A stretch of 45,446 nt of DNA. It comes from Verrucomicrobiota bacterium (lineage in GTDB: Bacteria; Verrucomicrobiota; Verrucomicrobiia; Limisphaerales; UBA8199). The translations under genes were made by a program, and so were the position numbers. The stretch spans positions 1 to 45,446 of the forward strand of contig JARKQH010000123.1 in assembly GCA_029974925.1 (NCBI GenBank). The letters are read 5' to 3'. Below the pieces are notes generated by a model. The model saw only the letters and a list, made by a program, of their open reading frames with translations. It had not been told where the DNA came from and did no database searches. This document shows positions 1 to 8,379 of this stretch, piece by piece. Numbering within the stretch: the first letter of the stretch is position 1; each line of letters starts with the position of its first letter.

Positions 1-43
1 CCCCTGTCTCGCTTTTGATTTGCGAGGGGGGCGGGGAATTTGG

Positions 44-853
44 ATGATGGAAGGGATGAGTGGATATCATATTGTGGTGTGCGGGAGCATTGTGCCGGAC
101 CCGCTCCAGACTTTGGAGCCGGTGGCGGGGCCCGCGCTAAAGAACGAAGCCATGCTGCCGGCGGTGCTGGACCCCTGGGCGAGCCATGCCCTGTACGAGG
201 CGGCCCATCTGGCGAAGCAGGCCGCGGGAAGCAAAGTCTGGCTGGTGAGTCTGGGACCCAAAGCCAGGCTTCAGCAGGTGATGATGACTGTGGCGCAGAA
301 GGTGCCTTTCGAGCTGGTGGCGCTCGACGGTCCGGCCGGCGGGTTCACGGATGCCGCCGAAACGGCGGCGGCGCTGGCGGAAGCCGTGCAGGCGATTGCC
401 GGTTTGGACCGGGCGAAGCTTCTGTTATTTGGCGGGTGGGAGTCCGCGTCGCGCGGGGCGGGAGTCACACTGCAGTTGGTGGGCGAACGGCTGGGCATCC
501 TGGACCAATTTCAGGGCGTGGACGAACTGAAGGTTAACGGGGACGGGTCGCTGGAAATTCTGGAGCGAATCGAGGGGGGGAAGCACCAGGTTTCACGCTG
601 CGCGGGACCGCCGGCGGTGCTGGGCTGGGCGACGGGGAATCTTCCCGAGCCGAAGAACAATCCGCAGATTGGGATGGCGAACATGCGGGGGGTGATGCCG
701 GCGCTGCAAAAAGCCCGGCCGGTGAAACTGCCCGGCGACGGCTTGAGCTTCACCAGCGTGACCTTGCCAAAACAGTTGCGCGAAACCCGGATCGTCAAAG
801 ACAAATCTCCGGACGAAATCGCCCGGGAAATCGTGCAGTGGATCACCCAGTAA
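44..853 (+). CDS. etfB: Electron transfer flavoprotein, beta subunit
   Basis: Small subunit of the ETF heterodimer, which passes electrons from flavin dehydrogenases to a membrane quinone oxidoreductase; cytoplasmic. The N-terminus reads as a Rossmann-like first strand (YHIVVCGSIVPDP) followed by the family's NP..D-type segment here written as LDPWASHALYEAA. The central part (VALDGPAGGFTDAAETAAAL) and the basic tail match EtfB, and about 270 residues is close to family length. I chose ATG 44 because a purine-rich stretch (GAGGGGGGCGGGG) lies about 8 nt upstream; ATG 47 or 56 are possible and a TTG at 20 is less likely. The alpha subunit follows 36 nt later, so the two are co-transcribed. The direction of electron flow (fatty-acid oxidation or bifurcation) cannot be told from this window because no acyl-CoA dehydrogenase is present. 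Confidence 0.9.
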   Translation: MMEGMSGYHIVVCGSIVPDPLQTLEPVAGPALKNEAMLPAVLDPWASHALYEAAHLAKQAAGSKVWLVSLGPKARLQQVMMTVAQKVPFELVALDGPAGGFTDAAETAAALAEAVQAIAGLDRAKLLLFGGWESASRGAGVTLQLVGERLGILDQFQGVDELKVNGDGSLEILERIEGGKHQVSRCAGPPAVLGWATGNLPEPKNNPQIGMANMRGVMPALQKARPVKLPGDGLSFTSVTLPKQLRETRIVKDKSPDEIAREIVQWITQ

Positions 854-889
854 TTTTTCGACGTCATTCTTTGCTTCCGAGGATCAATC

Positions 890-1924
890 ATGCGAAACGT
901 TTTATTTTTGGCACATACCGAGGCTGACGGCACGCTGGCCAGGCCGGCGCTGGAAGCTCTCGGGACGGCAGCGAATGTGGCGGCAGGCCTGGGCGCGTCA
1001 GTGGTGACCGGCTTGATCGGCGAGAACGTGAATGCCGCCGCCGGGCAAATTGGCGGTTGCGGCGCGGTGAAGTTTCTGGCCGTGGCCGGGCCGGATTTTG
1101 CGCAGTCCCGGTACGGGAGTGACGCGGCGGCGGCGGAAGCCATTTGCCGGACGGCCGAGGCGGAGGTGGTGGTTGCCGCGGGGACGTCGCGTTTCAGCCG
1201 GGTATTGCCCGGCGTGGCGCAGCGGCTGGGCGGCCGCGCCGATACCCACGTTACCGCCGTCTCGGCAACGAACGGCGGACTTGCCGCGGCACGGTGGTTT
1301 TACCGCCAGCGCATGGAAGGGGTGTTCCAGCGCAGCCAGCGCCCATGGTTTCTGCTCCTGGACCCCGGCAGCCAGCCCCCCTGGCAGGGCAGCGGCGCTC
1401 CCGCGACCGTCGAGCCCGTCGCCGTCACCTTGACCGAGGCCCACCGGCGCACGAGTGTGGTGGGACAACGGGCCCCGGCGGCGGATGCGCAAACGATCCG
1501 TCCGGACGCGGCCCTGTTGTTTGTGGCCGGGGCGGGCTGGACCAAGAAGCAAGCCGACGGCCAGGCTCATGTCCAGGAGGCCGAAAAGCTGATCCTCGAT
1601 TTCCTGCGGCTGACCCGCGCCTCGCTGGGCAGCACCAAGTCGCTGGTGGACCTGGGCGGCGAGGGACAGGCGGTGCTGTCGTTTCTGACGCATCTGAACC
1701 AGGTGGGGCAAACCGGCTCCACGCCGCGGCATCCCAAGGGCTTGGCGGCTTGTTGTCACGGCGAGGAGCCGCACACCGTCGGCTGGCGGTTCATTAACGA
1801 ACGGCGCGCCATCAACCTGGACCCCAATTGCGGATGGGCGCGCGGAAAGGCCGATGTGCTGTACGTGGCCGACGCCTTCGCGGTGATGGCGAAGGTCAAT
1901 GCCCTGCTGGCGGCGAAATCCTAG
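890..1924 (+). CDS. etfA: Electron transfer flavoprotein, alpha subunit (divergent FAD site)
   Basis: Large ETF subunit that holds the catalytic FAD and pairs with the EtfB encoded just upstream. The start has GAGGA about 6 nt before ATG 890. The C-terminal FAD domain is recognisable by QVGQTG and AINLDP, with VADAF where VADLF-type sequence is usual. It departs from textbook EtfA: the usual GASRAAVD is GSTKSLVD, so the FAD-contacting arginine appears to be lysine, the SGAIQH loop is replaced by CHGEEPH, and DPxAPIF is replaced by DPNCGWARGK. Family membership is firm; the changes are read by eye and need an alignment. The stop codon shares the bases CTAG with the stop of the convergent heparinase-like gene, so no terminator separates them. 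Confidence 0.87.
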   Translation: MRNVLFLAHTEADGTLARPALEALGTAANVAAGLGASVVTGLIGENVNAAAGQIGGCGAVKFLAVAGPDFAQSRYGSDAAAAEAICRTAEAEVVVAAGTSRFSRVLPGVAQRLGGRADTHVTAVSATNGGLAAARWFYRQRMEGVFQRSQRPWFLLLDPGSQPPWQGSGAPATVEPVAVTLTEAHRRTSVVGQRAPAADAQTIRPDAALLFVAGAGWTKKQADGQAHVQEAEKLILDFLRLTRASLGSTKSLVDLGGEGQAVLSFLTHLNQVGQTGSTPRHPKGLAACCHGEEPHTVGWRFINERRAINLDPNCGWARGKADVLYVADAFAVMAKVNALLAAKS

Positions 1925-3942
1925 GGTTTCGCGGGCAGCGGTTTGAGTTTCAAGCGGCGGGGAGCTCCGTCCGTGAATCGGACGGTTAGCTCGTCGCCCG
2001 CCAGTTCGAGACTGGCGAGGCGGGAAGGTTGCTCCGGCCGCAGCGGGGACAGACCGAAGAGCAGGGTGGTTTTGCCCGGGGCGGTGGTGCGGAAAATTGC
2101 CGTGGGGACGGGCCGGACGCCGCCGTAGCCGGCCGACGAGTCGGGCGACCAGCCCTGCACGACGGGCTCGGTCTGGCCTTGGACAATCCGGACGTCGCCG
2201 ACGCCGAACGCTCTCACTTCCAGGTTGGGTCCGCGGTTGACGGTTGTGACGCGGAGGCCTTCGATTTTCGCCAAACTGCTGTTGAGATGGAAGAGGGCTT
2301 CGTAGGTGTGAGGGCGATCATCGGCGGGCTCGAGTTGGTCCACGATGACAAAGCAGTCGGGTTTCAGAAAGAACACGTGCCGGGTGTGGATGGCGATCGG
2401 GGCGCCGTTTTTTCCCCAGCCTTCGTCGTAGCGGCCGGCGGCATAATCGGTGTCGGCGCTGGATTCCCAAAGGTGCGGAAGGGGGGATTGGACGACGAAG
2501 GTTTCGCGGGGAAGCCGTCGCCGGTTCTGTTCGAGGCCGTCCACCAGCACGAGGTTGTGAGCGTGGCTGCCGAGGACATAGCGTCGCCATTGGCTGGCGT
2601 CGTAAGTGTAAACGCCGCCTTCAATGAGAAGGGGCATGCCATAGGCGGTGAGGATGACGCTGAGTTTGTCCTCGTGCTGATGGCCCAAGCCGAAAGGGCC
2701 GGCTTCGAAGCCCAGCCAGACGGCATCCGGGTCCCAACCGGAACGCATGAAGAACTGGCCGGCGCAGGGGAAGGCGCACGAGGTTGGCGTGGGCGGACGG
2801 CCGCGGTTGCCGCCACTGGCCGCCCACTGGAAGTCTTCGCGGGCGGGAAACAAGGCGGCGGCTTCGTCCATGTAACTGGTGATGCTGCCGCTTCCCGAAT
2901 CATTGAGCGGTGGCATGTGGAAGCCGGGCTGCATGGACAGGAGGAGATAGTCGAACATTTTCTCGAGCTTGGGCACGTAGGCGGCGGGCAGCTCGAAGCC
3001 GGTGCGGGCGATCAGGCGGACGGGGCCGAGGAAGTTCCGCAGCGCCACGGCGTGATAGCCGGGCGCAAGCTCCATCTGGGCGCCATCGGGATAGACCTGG
3101 GCGTCCAATTCGCGGAGCAGCCGGTCTGCGGCCGTCTCACGCCAGCGGGCGGAGTCTTTGAATTCCGGGAACAAAGCGCCAATGTGATAGAGGCCATTGG
3201 CTTCCATGGTCAGCCAGTTGCCGTGGGTGTGAAACTTCATCAGGTAATCGGCGTGTTCGACAAAGCTGCGAAGCATCAGGACCAGGCTCTCGTCGTCGAA
3301 GGACCTGGCCGCCAGCACCCGCGGAAAAATCTCCGGCCAGACCGAGCCGGTGCGAATGCCGGCTTCGATGGTGCGCCAGCGGGAGAAGGCCCGGTTGTTG
3401 GCGCTTGCCTCGGGGACGGGGCAGGAGGAGACCCAGCTTCGAAGCTGGGCGGCAAACTCGCGGGCGTATCGTTCCTCTCCCGTGGCGTGGAAGGCGCGCG
3501 CCAGGGCGAGCCAGTGGGCATGGCGGTTGAGCTGCCAGGTCCATTCATGATTGACGGGCCATTTCGAGTCCGGCTGGGTGGTGGGGTTGAACCCCCAGTC
3601 AATGTTCGTGCCAAACTGCCATTCGATTCCAATGCTGCTCAAGCGATGCGCCAGGGCCTTTTCGGCCGCCGGGTCCCGGTATTGCGGCTCCCGGCCGATG
3701 GCCTGGGGCTCCACCTCCCAGCGCGGCCGGGCGCGGCGCCGGAAATACGCGGCCAGCTCGTGGCGGGCCGCCGGCCAATCGCTGTGCGTGACGGCCGCCT
3801 TGACGGCGGACAGTTCGGCCCGATCGAGGTCGAGCCGGTTGAAGAATTCGGGCTCAGCCAGCCGGGGACCGGTTTCTGCCGCGGCGGCGGGGTGGAGGAA
3901 GGCGGGCAAAAGCACCAGCAGAAGGCGGAGACGATTTGACAT
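1921..3942 (-). CDS. Secreted heparinase II/III family protein (polysaccharide lyase-like)
   Basis: A 673-residue exported protein predicted to cleave uronic-acid-containing polysaccharide. A signal peptide (MSNRLRLLLVLLPAFLHPAAAAE) is followed by an alpha/alpha-toroid region (about residues 40-370) with WPVNHEWTWQLNRHAHW and HTHGNWLTMEANGLYHI, then a C-terminal beta-sandwich opening with FFMRSGW and FGLGHQHEDKLSV. The latter is the heparinase II/III C-terminal signature with a conserved His and Asp. Family knowledge puts catalytic Tyr/His in these segments; the substrate (heparin, alginate, ulvan or other) cannot be read from sequence. It stands alone: convergent with etfA on one side and about 57 nt downstream of rlmN on the same strand. 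ATG 3942 was chosen because it directly precedes the signal peptide; no clear ribosome site precedes it. Confidence 0.85.
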   Translation of the reverse strand: MSNRLRLLLVLLPAFLHPAAAAETGPRLAEPEFFNRLDLDRAELSAVKAAVTHSDWPAARHELAAYFRRRARPRWEVEPQAIGREPQYRDPAAEKALAHRLSSIGIEWQFGTNIDWGFNPTTQPDSKWPVNHEWTWQLNRHAHWLALARAFHATGEERYAREFAAQLRSWVSSCPVPEASANNRAFSRWRTIEAGIRTGSVWPEIFPRVLAARSFDDESLVLMLRSFVEHADYLMKFHTHGNWLTMEANGLYHIGALFPEFKDSARWRETAADRLLRELDAQVYPDGAQMELAPGYHAVALRNFLGPVRLIARTGFELPAAYVPKLEKMFDYLLLSMQPGFHMPPLNDSGSGSITSYMDEAAALFPAREDFQWAASGGNRGRPPTPTSCAFPCAGQFFMRSGWDPDAVWLGFEAGPFGLGHQHEDKLSVILTAYGMPLLIEGGVYTYDASQWRRYVLGSHAHNLVLVDGLEQNRRRLPRETFVVQSPLPHLWESSADTDYAAGRYDEGWGKNGAPIAIHTRHVFFLKPDCFVIVDQLEPADDRPHTYEALFHLNSSLAKIEGLRVTTVNRGPNLEVRAFGVGDVRIVQGQTEPVVQGWSPDSSAGYGGVRPVPTAIFRTTAPGKTTLLFGLSPLRPEQPSRLASLELAGDELTVRFTDGAPRRLKLKPLPAKP

Positions 3943-3999
3943 GCGGGAACGCTAACGGGTGGAGGCCGCTTGAGGCAAGTCCGGGCCGATTTCGACGGT

Positions 4000-5181
4000 T
4001 CAGGCGGACGGCGGACGGCGCGTTGCCGGCCGGGAGGCGGCTGCGTGCGCGGCGAGCTCGCGTTCGGTTTTGAGGCGCAACTGGCCGCACGCCGCGTCAA
4101 TGTCGTGGCCTTTTTCCTGACGAAGGGTGACGGGAACCTTTTGTTTTTGCAGCGCGGCGAGGAAGGCGCGCTGAACCGGTTCGGGAGGCCGGCGCCAGGG
4201 GAGGCCTTCGACGTGGTTGTAGGGGATGAGATTAATTTTGGCGTGGAGCCGGCGCGCGAGTTCAGCCAGGGGGCGGACCTGGTCCAAGCCATCGTTGACG
4301 CCTTCGATGAGGATGTACTCGAAGGTGATCATGCGGCCGTTCTTTTGGAGGTAGTACTCACACGCGGCCGCCAGCTCCGCCAGCGGATACTTGCGGTTGA
4401 CGGGCATCAGCCGGTTGCGGGTTTGATCGGTGGCGCCGTGGAGCGAGATGGCCAGGCGGAACTGCAGCGGTTCGTCGGCCAGGCGGCGGATTTGCGGCAC
4501 CAACCCGCTGGTGGAGATGGTGATCTTCCGGGCCCCAATGGCCGCTCCCCAAGGCGCATTGAGAATCTTCAAGGCTTTCAGCAAGTTCTCGTAGTTGGCG
4601 AGGGGTTCCCCCATGCCCATGATGACGAGGTTGGACACGAGCCGGCTGGAAGCGAGCCGGGCAGCATCCGCGTCCTGCGGCGCGCCCTCGCCGGAAGGGG
4701 TTCCGGAGGGATGCCACGGGTTTTCCTCCCGTTCAACACCCAGCACCTGGCCGACGATTTCCTCGACCGCCAGATTTCGTTTCCAGCCCTTGAGACCGCT
4801 GGCGCAGAATTTGCATCCGTAAGCGCAGCCGACCTGGGTCGAAACGCACAGCGTGTGGCGGTCGCTGGGGTCCCCGTAAAGCGCCGGATTGGCGGGGATG
4901 AGAACGCTTTCCACGAAGGAAGAGTCTTGAAGCCGCCAGAGATATTTTCGGGTGGTGTCGCGCGCGCCCTGGCGGCGCTCGAGCCGCAGCGGGTCGCAGG
5001 TGAATTCGGCGCGCAATCGCTCGCGAAGGGTCAGGGGCAGATTGCTCATGACCTCCCAGGAGCCGGCCTGGCGCCGGTAAATCCACTCCAGCAACTGCCG
5101 GGCCCGGTAAGCCGGCTGGTTCCACGACTTCAGGCGGTCCTGGATTTCCTCCAGGGTCAACGATCGAATATCGGTCAACAC
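4000..5181 (-). CDS. rlmN: Dual-specificity RNA methyltransferase RlmN (23S rRNA A2503)
   Basis: Radical-SAM enzyme that methylates C2 of A2503 in 23S rRNA and of A37 in some tRNAs. The iron-sulfur motif is CAYGCKFC (Cys119, Cys123, Cys126) preceded by LCVSTQVG. VIMGMGEPLANYENLLKAL and ITISTSGLVPQIRRLA are SAM-binding segments, EYILIEGVND and NLIPYNHVEG follow as expected, and the second catalytic cysteine is in DIDAACGQL (Cys365). Translation starts at GTG 5181. An insertion of about 25 residues (roughly 153-178, REENPWHPSG onwards) sits between the GQVLGV helix and SNLVIMGMGEP and looks low-complexity; it is in frame and does not break the motifs. The tail after Cys365 carries a short Ala/Arg-rich extension. 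It is on the same strand as the phosphorylase upstream, 77 nt away. Confidence 0.95.
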   Translation of the reverse strand: MLTDIRSLTLEEIQDRLKSWNQPAYRARQLLEWIYRRQAGSWEVMSNLPLTLRERLRAEFTCDPLRLERRQGARDTTRKYLWRLQDSSFVESVLIPANPALYGDPSDRHTLCVSTQVGCAYGCKFCASGLKGWKRNLAVEEIVGQVLGVEREENPWHPSGTPSGEGAPQDADAARLASSRLVSNLVIMGMGEPLANYENLLKALKILNAPWGAAIGARKITISTSGLVPQIRRLADEPLQFRLAISLHGATDQTRNRLMPVNRKYPLAELAAACEYYLQKNGRMITFEYILIEGVNDGLDQVRPLAELARRLHAKINLIPYNHVEGLPWRRPPEPVQRAFLAALQKQKVPVTLRQEKGHDIDAACGQLRLKTERELAAHAAASRPATRRPPSA

Positions 5182-5258
5182 ACCGTCAATGCGTGAATGG
5201 CCCCGCGGGCAGGTCGCTCCCTCCGGGCCGGGTGCGGCCCCGCGGTTCCGGCGTCAGG

Positions 5259-7442
5259 CTAACCTGCGGGTGGCAGGTAGTATTTCTGCACATACTCGCG
5301 CACCATGCGGTCCGTGGTAAAGGCCGGCACGAGCGTGACCATGGCGCGGCGGATGCGCTGAATCCACTTGCGCGGAATGCCGCGCTCGTCGCGGTCATAG
5401 AACAGGGGGATGACCTCATGAGTGAGCACCTTGTAGAGGTTCGCGCTGTCCACGCGGTCCTGTTCCTCGACGGATTCGGGGTGGGAATCTTCGCCGATGG
5501 CGAAGCCGTTGGTGCCGTCGTAACCTTCCCGCCACCAGCCGTCGAGAATGCTGAGATTGAGGCAGCCATGGACCCCGCATTTCATGCCGCTGGTGCCGGA
5601 GGCCTCGAGGGGGCGGCGGGGGTTGTTGAGCCAGACGTCGCAGCCGCTGACCATCTGCCGGGCGACATGCATGTCGTAGTTTTCGAGGAACACCAGGTGC
5701 CCCTGCAAGTCGCTGAACTTGCTCAGGTGAATGATGTGCTGGATGTAGCGTTTGCCGTCGTCATCGCGCGGGTGGGCCTTGCCGGCGAAGATGAATTGAA
5801 TGGGCCGTTCCCGATCCCGTGTCAGTTTCACGATGTTTTCGAACTGCTGGAAGATGAGCGGGGCGCGTTTGTAGGTGGCAAACCGGCGGGCGAAGCCGAT
5901 GGTGAGCGCGTCCGGGTTCAAGAGCTGGTCGAAGGCAATGAAATCGCCGTGGCGGAGACGCTGGCCTTGGAGGAGGAGGCGGCGCCGGGCAAACTCGATG
6001 AGCTCCCGGCGGAGGTGGTAGCGCAAGGCCCAGATTTCCTCGTCCGAGATGAAGGCCGGGTCGGCCATGCGGGCCCAGAATTCGGGGCGGGTGAGCTGCT
6101 TGTCCCAGCCGGCCAGCGGCACGCGCTGTTCGGGGGGCACGGCGTTGAGGGACTGGCCGGTGAGTTTGCGCCGCCAGAAGTTGCGGACGGTGCCTTTGGT
6201 CCAGCCCAGCAAATGCACGCCGTTGGTAATGTGGCCGATGGGCACCTGCTCGACGGGGCGGTCGGGATAGAGGGAGTGCCACATGTGGCGGCTGACGCGG
6301 CCGTGGAGTTCGGAAACGGCGTTGGCGTGGCGGCTGAGCTTCAGAGCCAGCACGGTCATGCAAAAGGGTTCCTGGGCATTGTCCGGCTTGACACGGCCCA
6401 GCTTGAGGAGCTCATCGAGCGGGATTCCCAGGGCCGCCCGGTACCGGTGCATGGCGTAATCCATCAAATCGCGGCTGAACCGGTCATGTCCGGCCTCGAC
6501 GGGAGTGTGGGTGGTGAAGATGCACTCGGCGCGGGTTTGGGCAATGGCATCCGGCAGGTTCAATCCGGCCTGCAGTCGCTCCCGGATCAGCTCGAGGGTC
6601 AGGAACGCCGCGTGCCCCTCGTTCATGTGGAAGACGGAGGGCTGAATTTTCAACGTGCGCAACAGGCGCACGCCGCCGATGCCCAGCAGCATTTCCTGCA
6701 GGATGCGGGTGGTGCTGTCTCCGCCATAAACGCGGAGGCTCAGGTCGCGGAGGAGCTGCTCGTTTTGGGGAAGGTTGGTATCCAGGAGGAAGACCGGGAC
6801 GCGGCCGACATTAACGCGCCAGGCCTGGAACGACACCAGGTTCATGCCAATCTCGACCTGGCAAATGAGCGGCTGGCCCTTTTCGTCCAAAACGGGCTCG
6901 AGGGGCAGGTTCTTTGGGTTGAGCAGCGTGTAGTACTCCGTCTGCCAGTTGTTGTTATCTATGGCCTGCTGGAAATAGCCCTCGCGATAGAACAGGCTTA
7001 CGCCGACCATCCCGAGGTCAAGATCGCTGGCGGATTTGGTGTGGTCGCCCGCCAGCATGCCCAGGCCGCCGGCGGCGATGGGCAGGGTTTCGTGGAACCC
7101 GAACTCGGCGCAGAAGTAGGCGACCGGCCGGGAGCGCAGCGCCGGCGCGTGCTGTTGGCCCCAGGTCTGCGACTCGGCCAGATACGCGTCGAAGGATTTG
7201 AGCAAGTCCCGCACCCGCTGGGCAAAATCCGGATTGAGCAGCCGCATCCGGAGTTCGTAGTCCGAGACCTCATGGAGAATGGCCACGGCATTGTGGTAGA
7301 GATTCTGCCAGCCGCGCGGGGAGAGCTCCTGAAAAATCTCCTGCGCCTCCTGGTTCCAGGTCCACCACAAGTTGCGAGCCAGCCGGTGCAGGCCCGCGGT
7401 CAGTTCGTTCAGTTCGCCCGTTGTCAAAGTTTGGTTCGTCAT
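5259..7442 (-). CDS. glgP: Alpha-glucan (glycogen/maltodextrin) phosphorylase, short bacterial form
   Basis: Releases glucose-1-phosphate from alpha-1,4-glucans using pyridoxal phosphate. The PLP lysine lies in EASGTSGMKCGVHG (Lys621 with the chosen start), followed by the usual LSILDGWWREGYDGTNGFAIG. EGHAAFLTLELIRERL and FTTHTPVEAGHDRF are the active-site segments typical of the short alpha-glucan phosphorylases rather than the 800-residue GlgP/MalP type; 727 residues fits. The frame stays open upstream, but ATG 7442 is chosen because it has a GGTGAGGAG ribosome site about 9 nt away and gives the family N-terminus (ELTAGLHRLARNLWWTWN). A 458-nt divergent spacer separates it from the next gene. 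Enzyme class is certain; glycogen against maltodextrin as substrate is not. Confidence 0.93.
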   Translation of the reverse strand: MTNQTLTTGELNELTAGLHRLARNLWWTWNQEAQEIFQELSPRGWQNLYHNAVAILHEVSDYELRMRLLNPDFAQRVRDLLKSFDAYLAESQTWGQQHAPALRSRPVAYFCAEFGFHETLPIAAGGLGMLAGDHTKSASDLDLGMVGVSLFYREGYFQQAIDNNNWQTEYYTLLNPKNLPLEPVLDEKGQPLICQVEIGMNLVSFQAWRVNVGRVPVFLLDTNLPQNEQLLRDLSLRVYGGDSTTRILQEMLLGIGGVRLLRTLKIQPSVFHMNEGHAAFLTLELIRERLQAGLNLPDAIAQTRAECIFTTHTPVEAGHDRFSRDLMDYAMHRYRAALGIPLDELLKLGRVKPDNAQEPFCMTVLALKLSRHANAVSELHGRVSRHMWHSLYPDRPVEQVPIGHITNGVHLLGWTKGTVRNFWRRKLTGQSLNAVPPEQRVPLAGWDKQLTRPEFWARMADPAFISDEEIWALRYHLRRELIEFARRRLLLQGQRLRHGDFIAFDQLLNPDALTIGFARRFATYKRAPLIFQQFENIVKLTRDRERPIQFIFAGKAHPRDDDGKRYIQHIIHLSKFSDLQGHLVFLENYDMHVARQMVSGCDVWLNNPRRPLEASGTSGMKCGVHGCLNLSILDGWWREGYDGTNGFAIGEDSHPESVEEQDRVDSANLYKVLTHEVIPLFYDRDERGIPRKWIQRIRRAMVTLVPAFTTDRMVREYVQKYYLPPAG

Positions 7443-7900
7443 AGCTTGCCGCTCCTCACCGTCGGGAGCCCAAATTGCCGCCTTCACCGTAGTGGCGTGG
7501 TGGATTCTTCGCAAACGAAAACTCCCGGACCTCGAGGTGCGGGTGAGGAAGTTTTGAGCAATTTTTTCTTGTGCGGGCGGGCGGGAAATTGCATAGTAAC
7601 AGCAGTAGCGCGCCGCATCAACGGAGCGCGGTTCTTTGCCAAAGCTGACAGGGCAAATTCAAGATTTTACCCTGCCCATGCGCGTGATTAGAAACTATGT
7701 CCTTGAACCGTAGTAAATAAATCAAGGGACCTCAGTTGCGCCTGCGGCCGACAGGCCTTAACTGGAAGTCGAAAGCAGGCGGGCGGGTCCCATCTGTTTC
7801 TAATAAGTTCAAAGGAACTGTTACACACGGCACGGGTGGGGTCTTTTTTTTGGCGAGTTCCGGGTTGAGTTCGGCGGGCGGACCGGTTATCACTCGCGGT
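7443..7900. other. Divergent intergenic region between glgP and the envelope gene pair
   Basis: This 458-nt spacer separates two divergent genes, so it should hold promoters for both. It contains an AT-rich block around 7555-7600 and an imperfect hairpin near 7650-7676 with arms CAGGG and CCCTG. A frame open to the right-hand gene runs through part of it, but its codons do not read like protein before ATG 7901. I see no convincing -35/-10 pair and no RNA gene. Confidence 0.4.
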
Positions 7901-8365
7901 ATGCGCGGAATCGGAATTGTTCTGCTGTTGGGCGGGGTGTTCTTCGGCATGCCCTCGCCGGCGGCGACGGGCCGGGTCCTGAAGGTGCTTCCCCATTACC
8001 TGGACGCCAGCGGGAAGCACACGGTCTCGCCCAGTTTGTATGACCGGGACGCCTACCAGTACCAGTTGCGCGAACAGCCCCAGCGACGGGGCGGCATGCG
8101 GTTCGATATTCATTGGAAAACCAAGGGCGCGGCGTATGCGCCCCTCCGGTTGATTCTCGAGTTGCGGGGAGTGGCCCAGGGGAGCCTGCCGAAACAATTG
8201 GTGCTGGCCAGCCCGGCCGAAGGGGGCCGGGGATGGTTCGGGCGCTGGACTCCGATCACGCTGACGGCTGCGGAGTACAAGCACATCGGAGAGGTCACAG
8301 CCTGGCGGGTGACCTTGTGGGAAGGGAACGAACTGCTTTCGGAACAAAAATCCTTTTTGTGGTAG
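7901..8365 (+). CDS. Small exported protein of unknown function
   Basis: A 154-residue product with an N-terminal signal peptide (MRGIGIVLLLGGVFFGMPSPAA). I do not recognise a named family. The mature part has alternating beta-type segments (FDIHWKTKG, LRLILELRG, VTAWRVTLWEG), suggesting a small all-beta periplasmic or envelope domain. ATG 7901 is preferred because everything upstream in this frame lacks protein character and the signal peptide begins here. It is followed after only 14 nt by the HDED-like membrane protein, so the two probably form an operon and may work together at the envelope. Confidence 0.6.
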   Translation: MRGIGIVLLLGGVFFGMPSPAATGRVLKVLPHYLDASGKHTVSPSLYDRDAYQYQLREQPQRRGGMRFDIHWKTKGAAYAPLRLILELRGVAQGSLPKQLVLASPAEGGRGWFGRWTPITLTAAEYKHIGEVTAWRVTLWEGNELLSEQKSFLW

Positions 8366-8379
8366 CCTTACGGACCTGC

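Noticed and set aside
2029-3939. 636-codon plus-strand frame opposite the heparinase-like gene
   Set aside because: Composition is repetitive Gly/Val/Ala/Glu, typical of reversed codons of a GC-rich gene; the minus strand has signal peptide and family motifs.
3970-5196. 408-codon plus-strand frame opposite rlmN
   Set aside because: Antisense shadow; rlmN on the minus strand carries all radical-SAM motifs.
5205-5258. GC-rich hairpin GGGCC/GGCCC between rlmN and glgP as terminator
   Set aside because: Only a 5-bp stem with GC-rich flanks on both sides and no T-run; could arise by chance in this composition.
7645-7680. Hairpin with arms CAGGG and CCCTG as a terminator
   Set aside because: Imperfect stem, no following T-run, and it lies between divergent promoters rather than after a gene.
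5193-7691. 832-codon open frame on the plus strand opposite the phosphorylase gene
   Set aside because: Antisense shadow in GC-rich DNA; the minus strand encodes a clear glucan phosphorylase with PLP lysine, and the plus-strand product has no family character.
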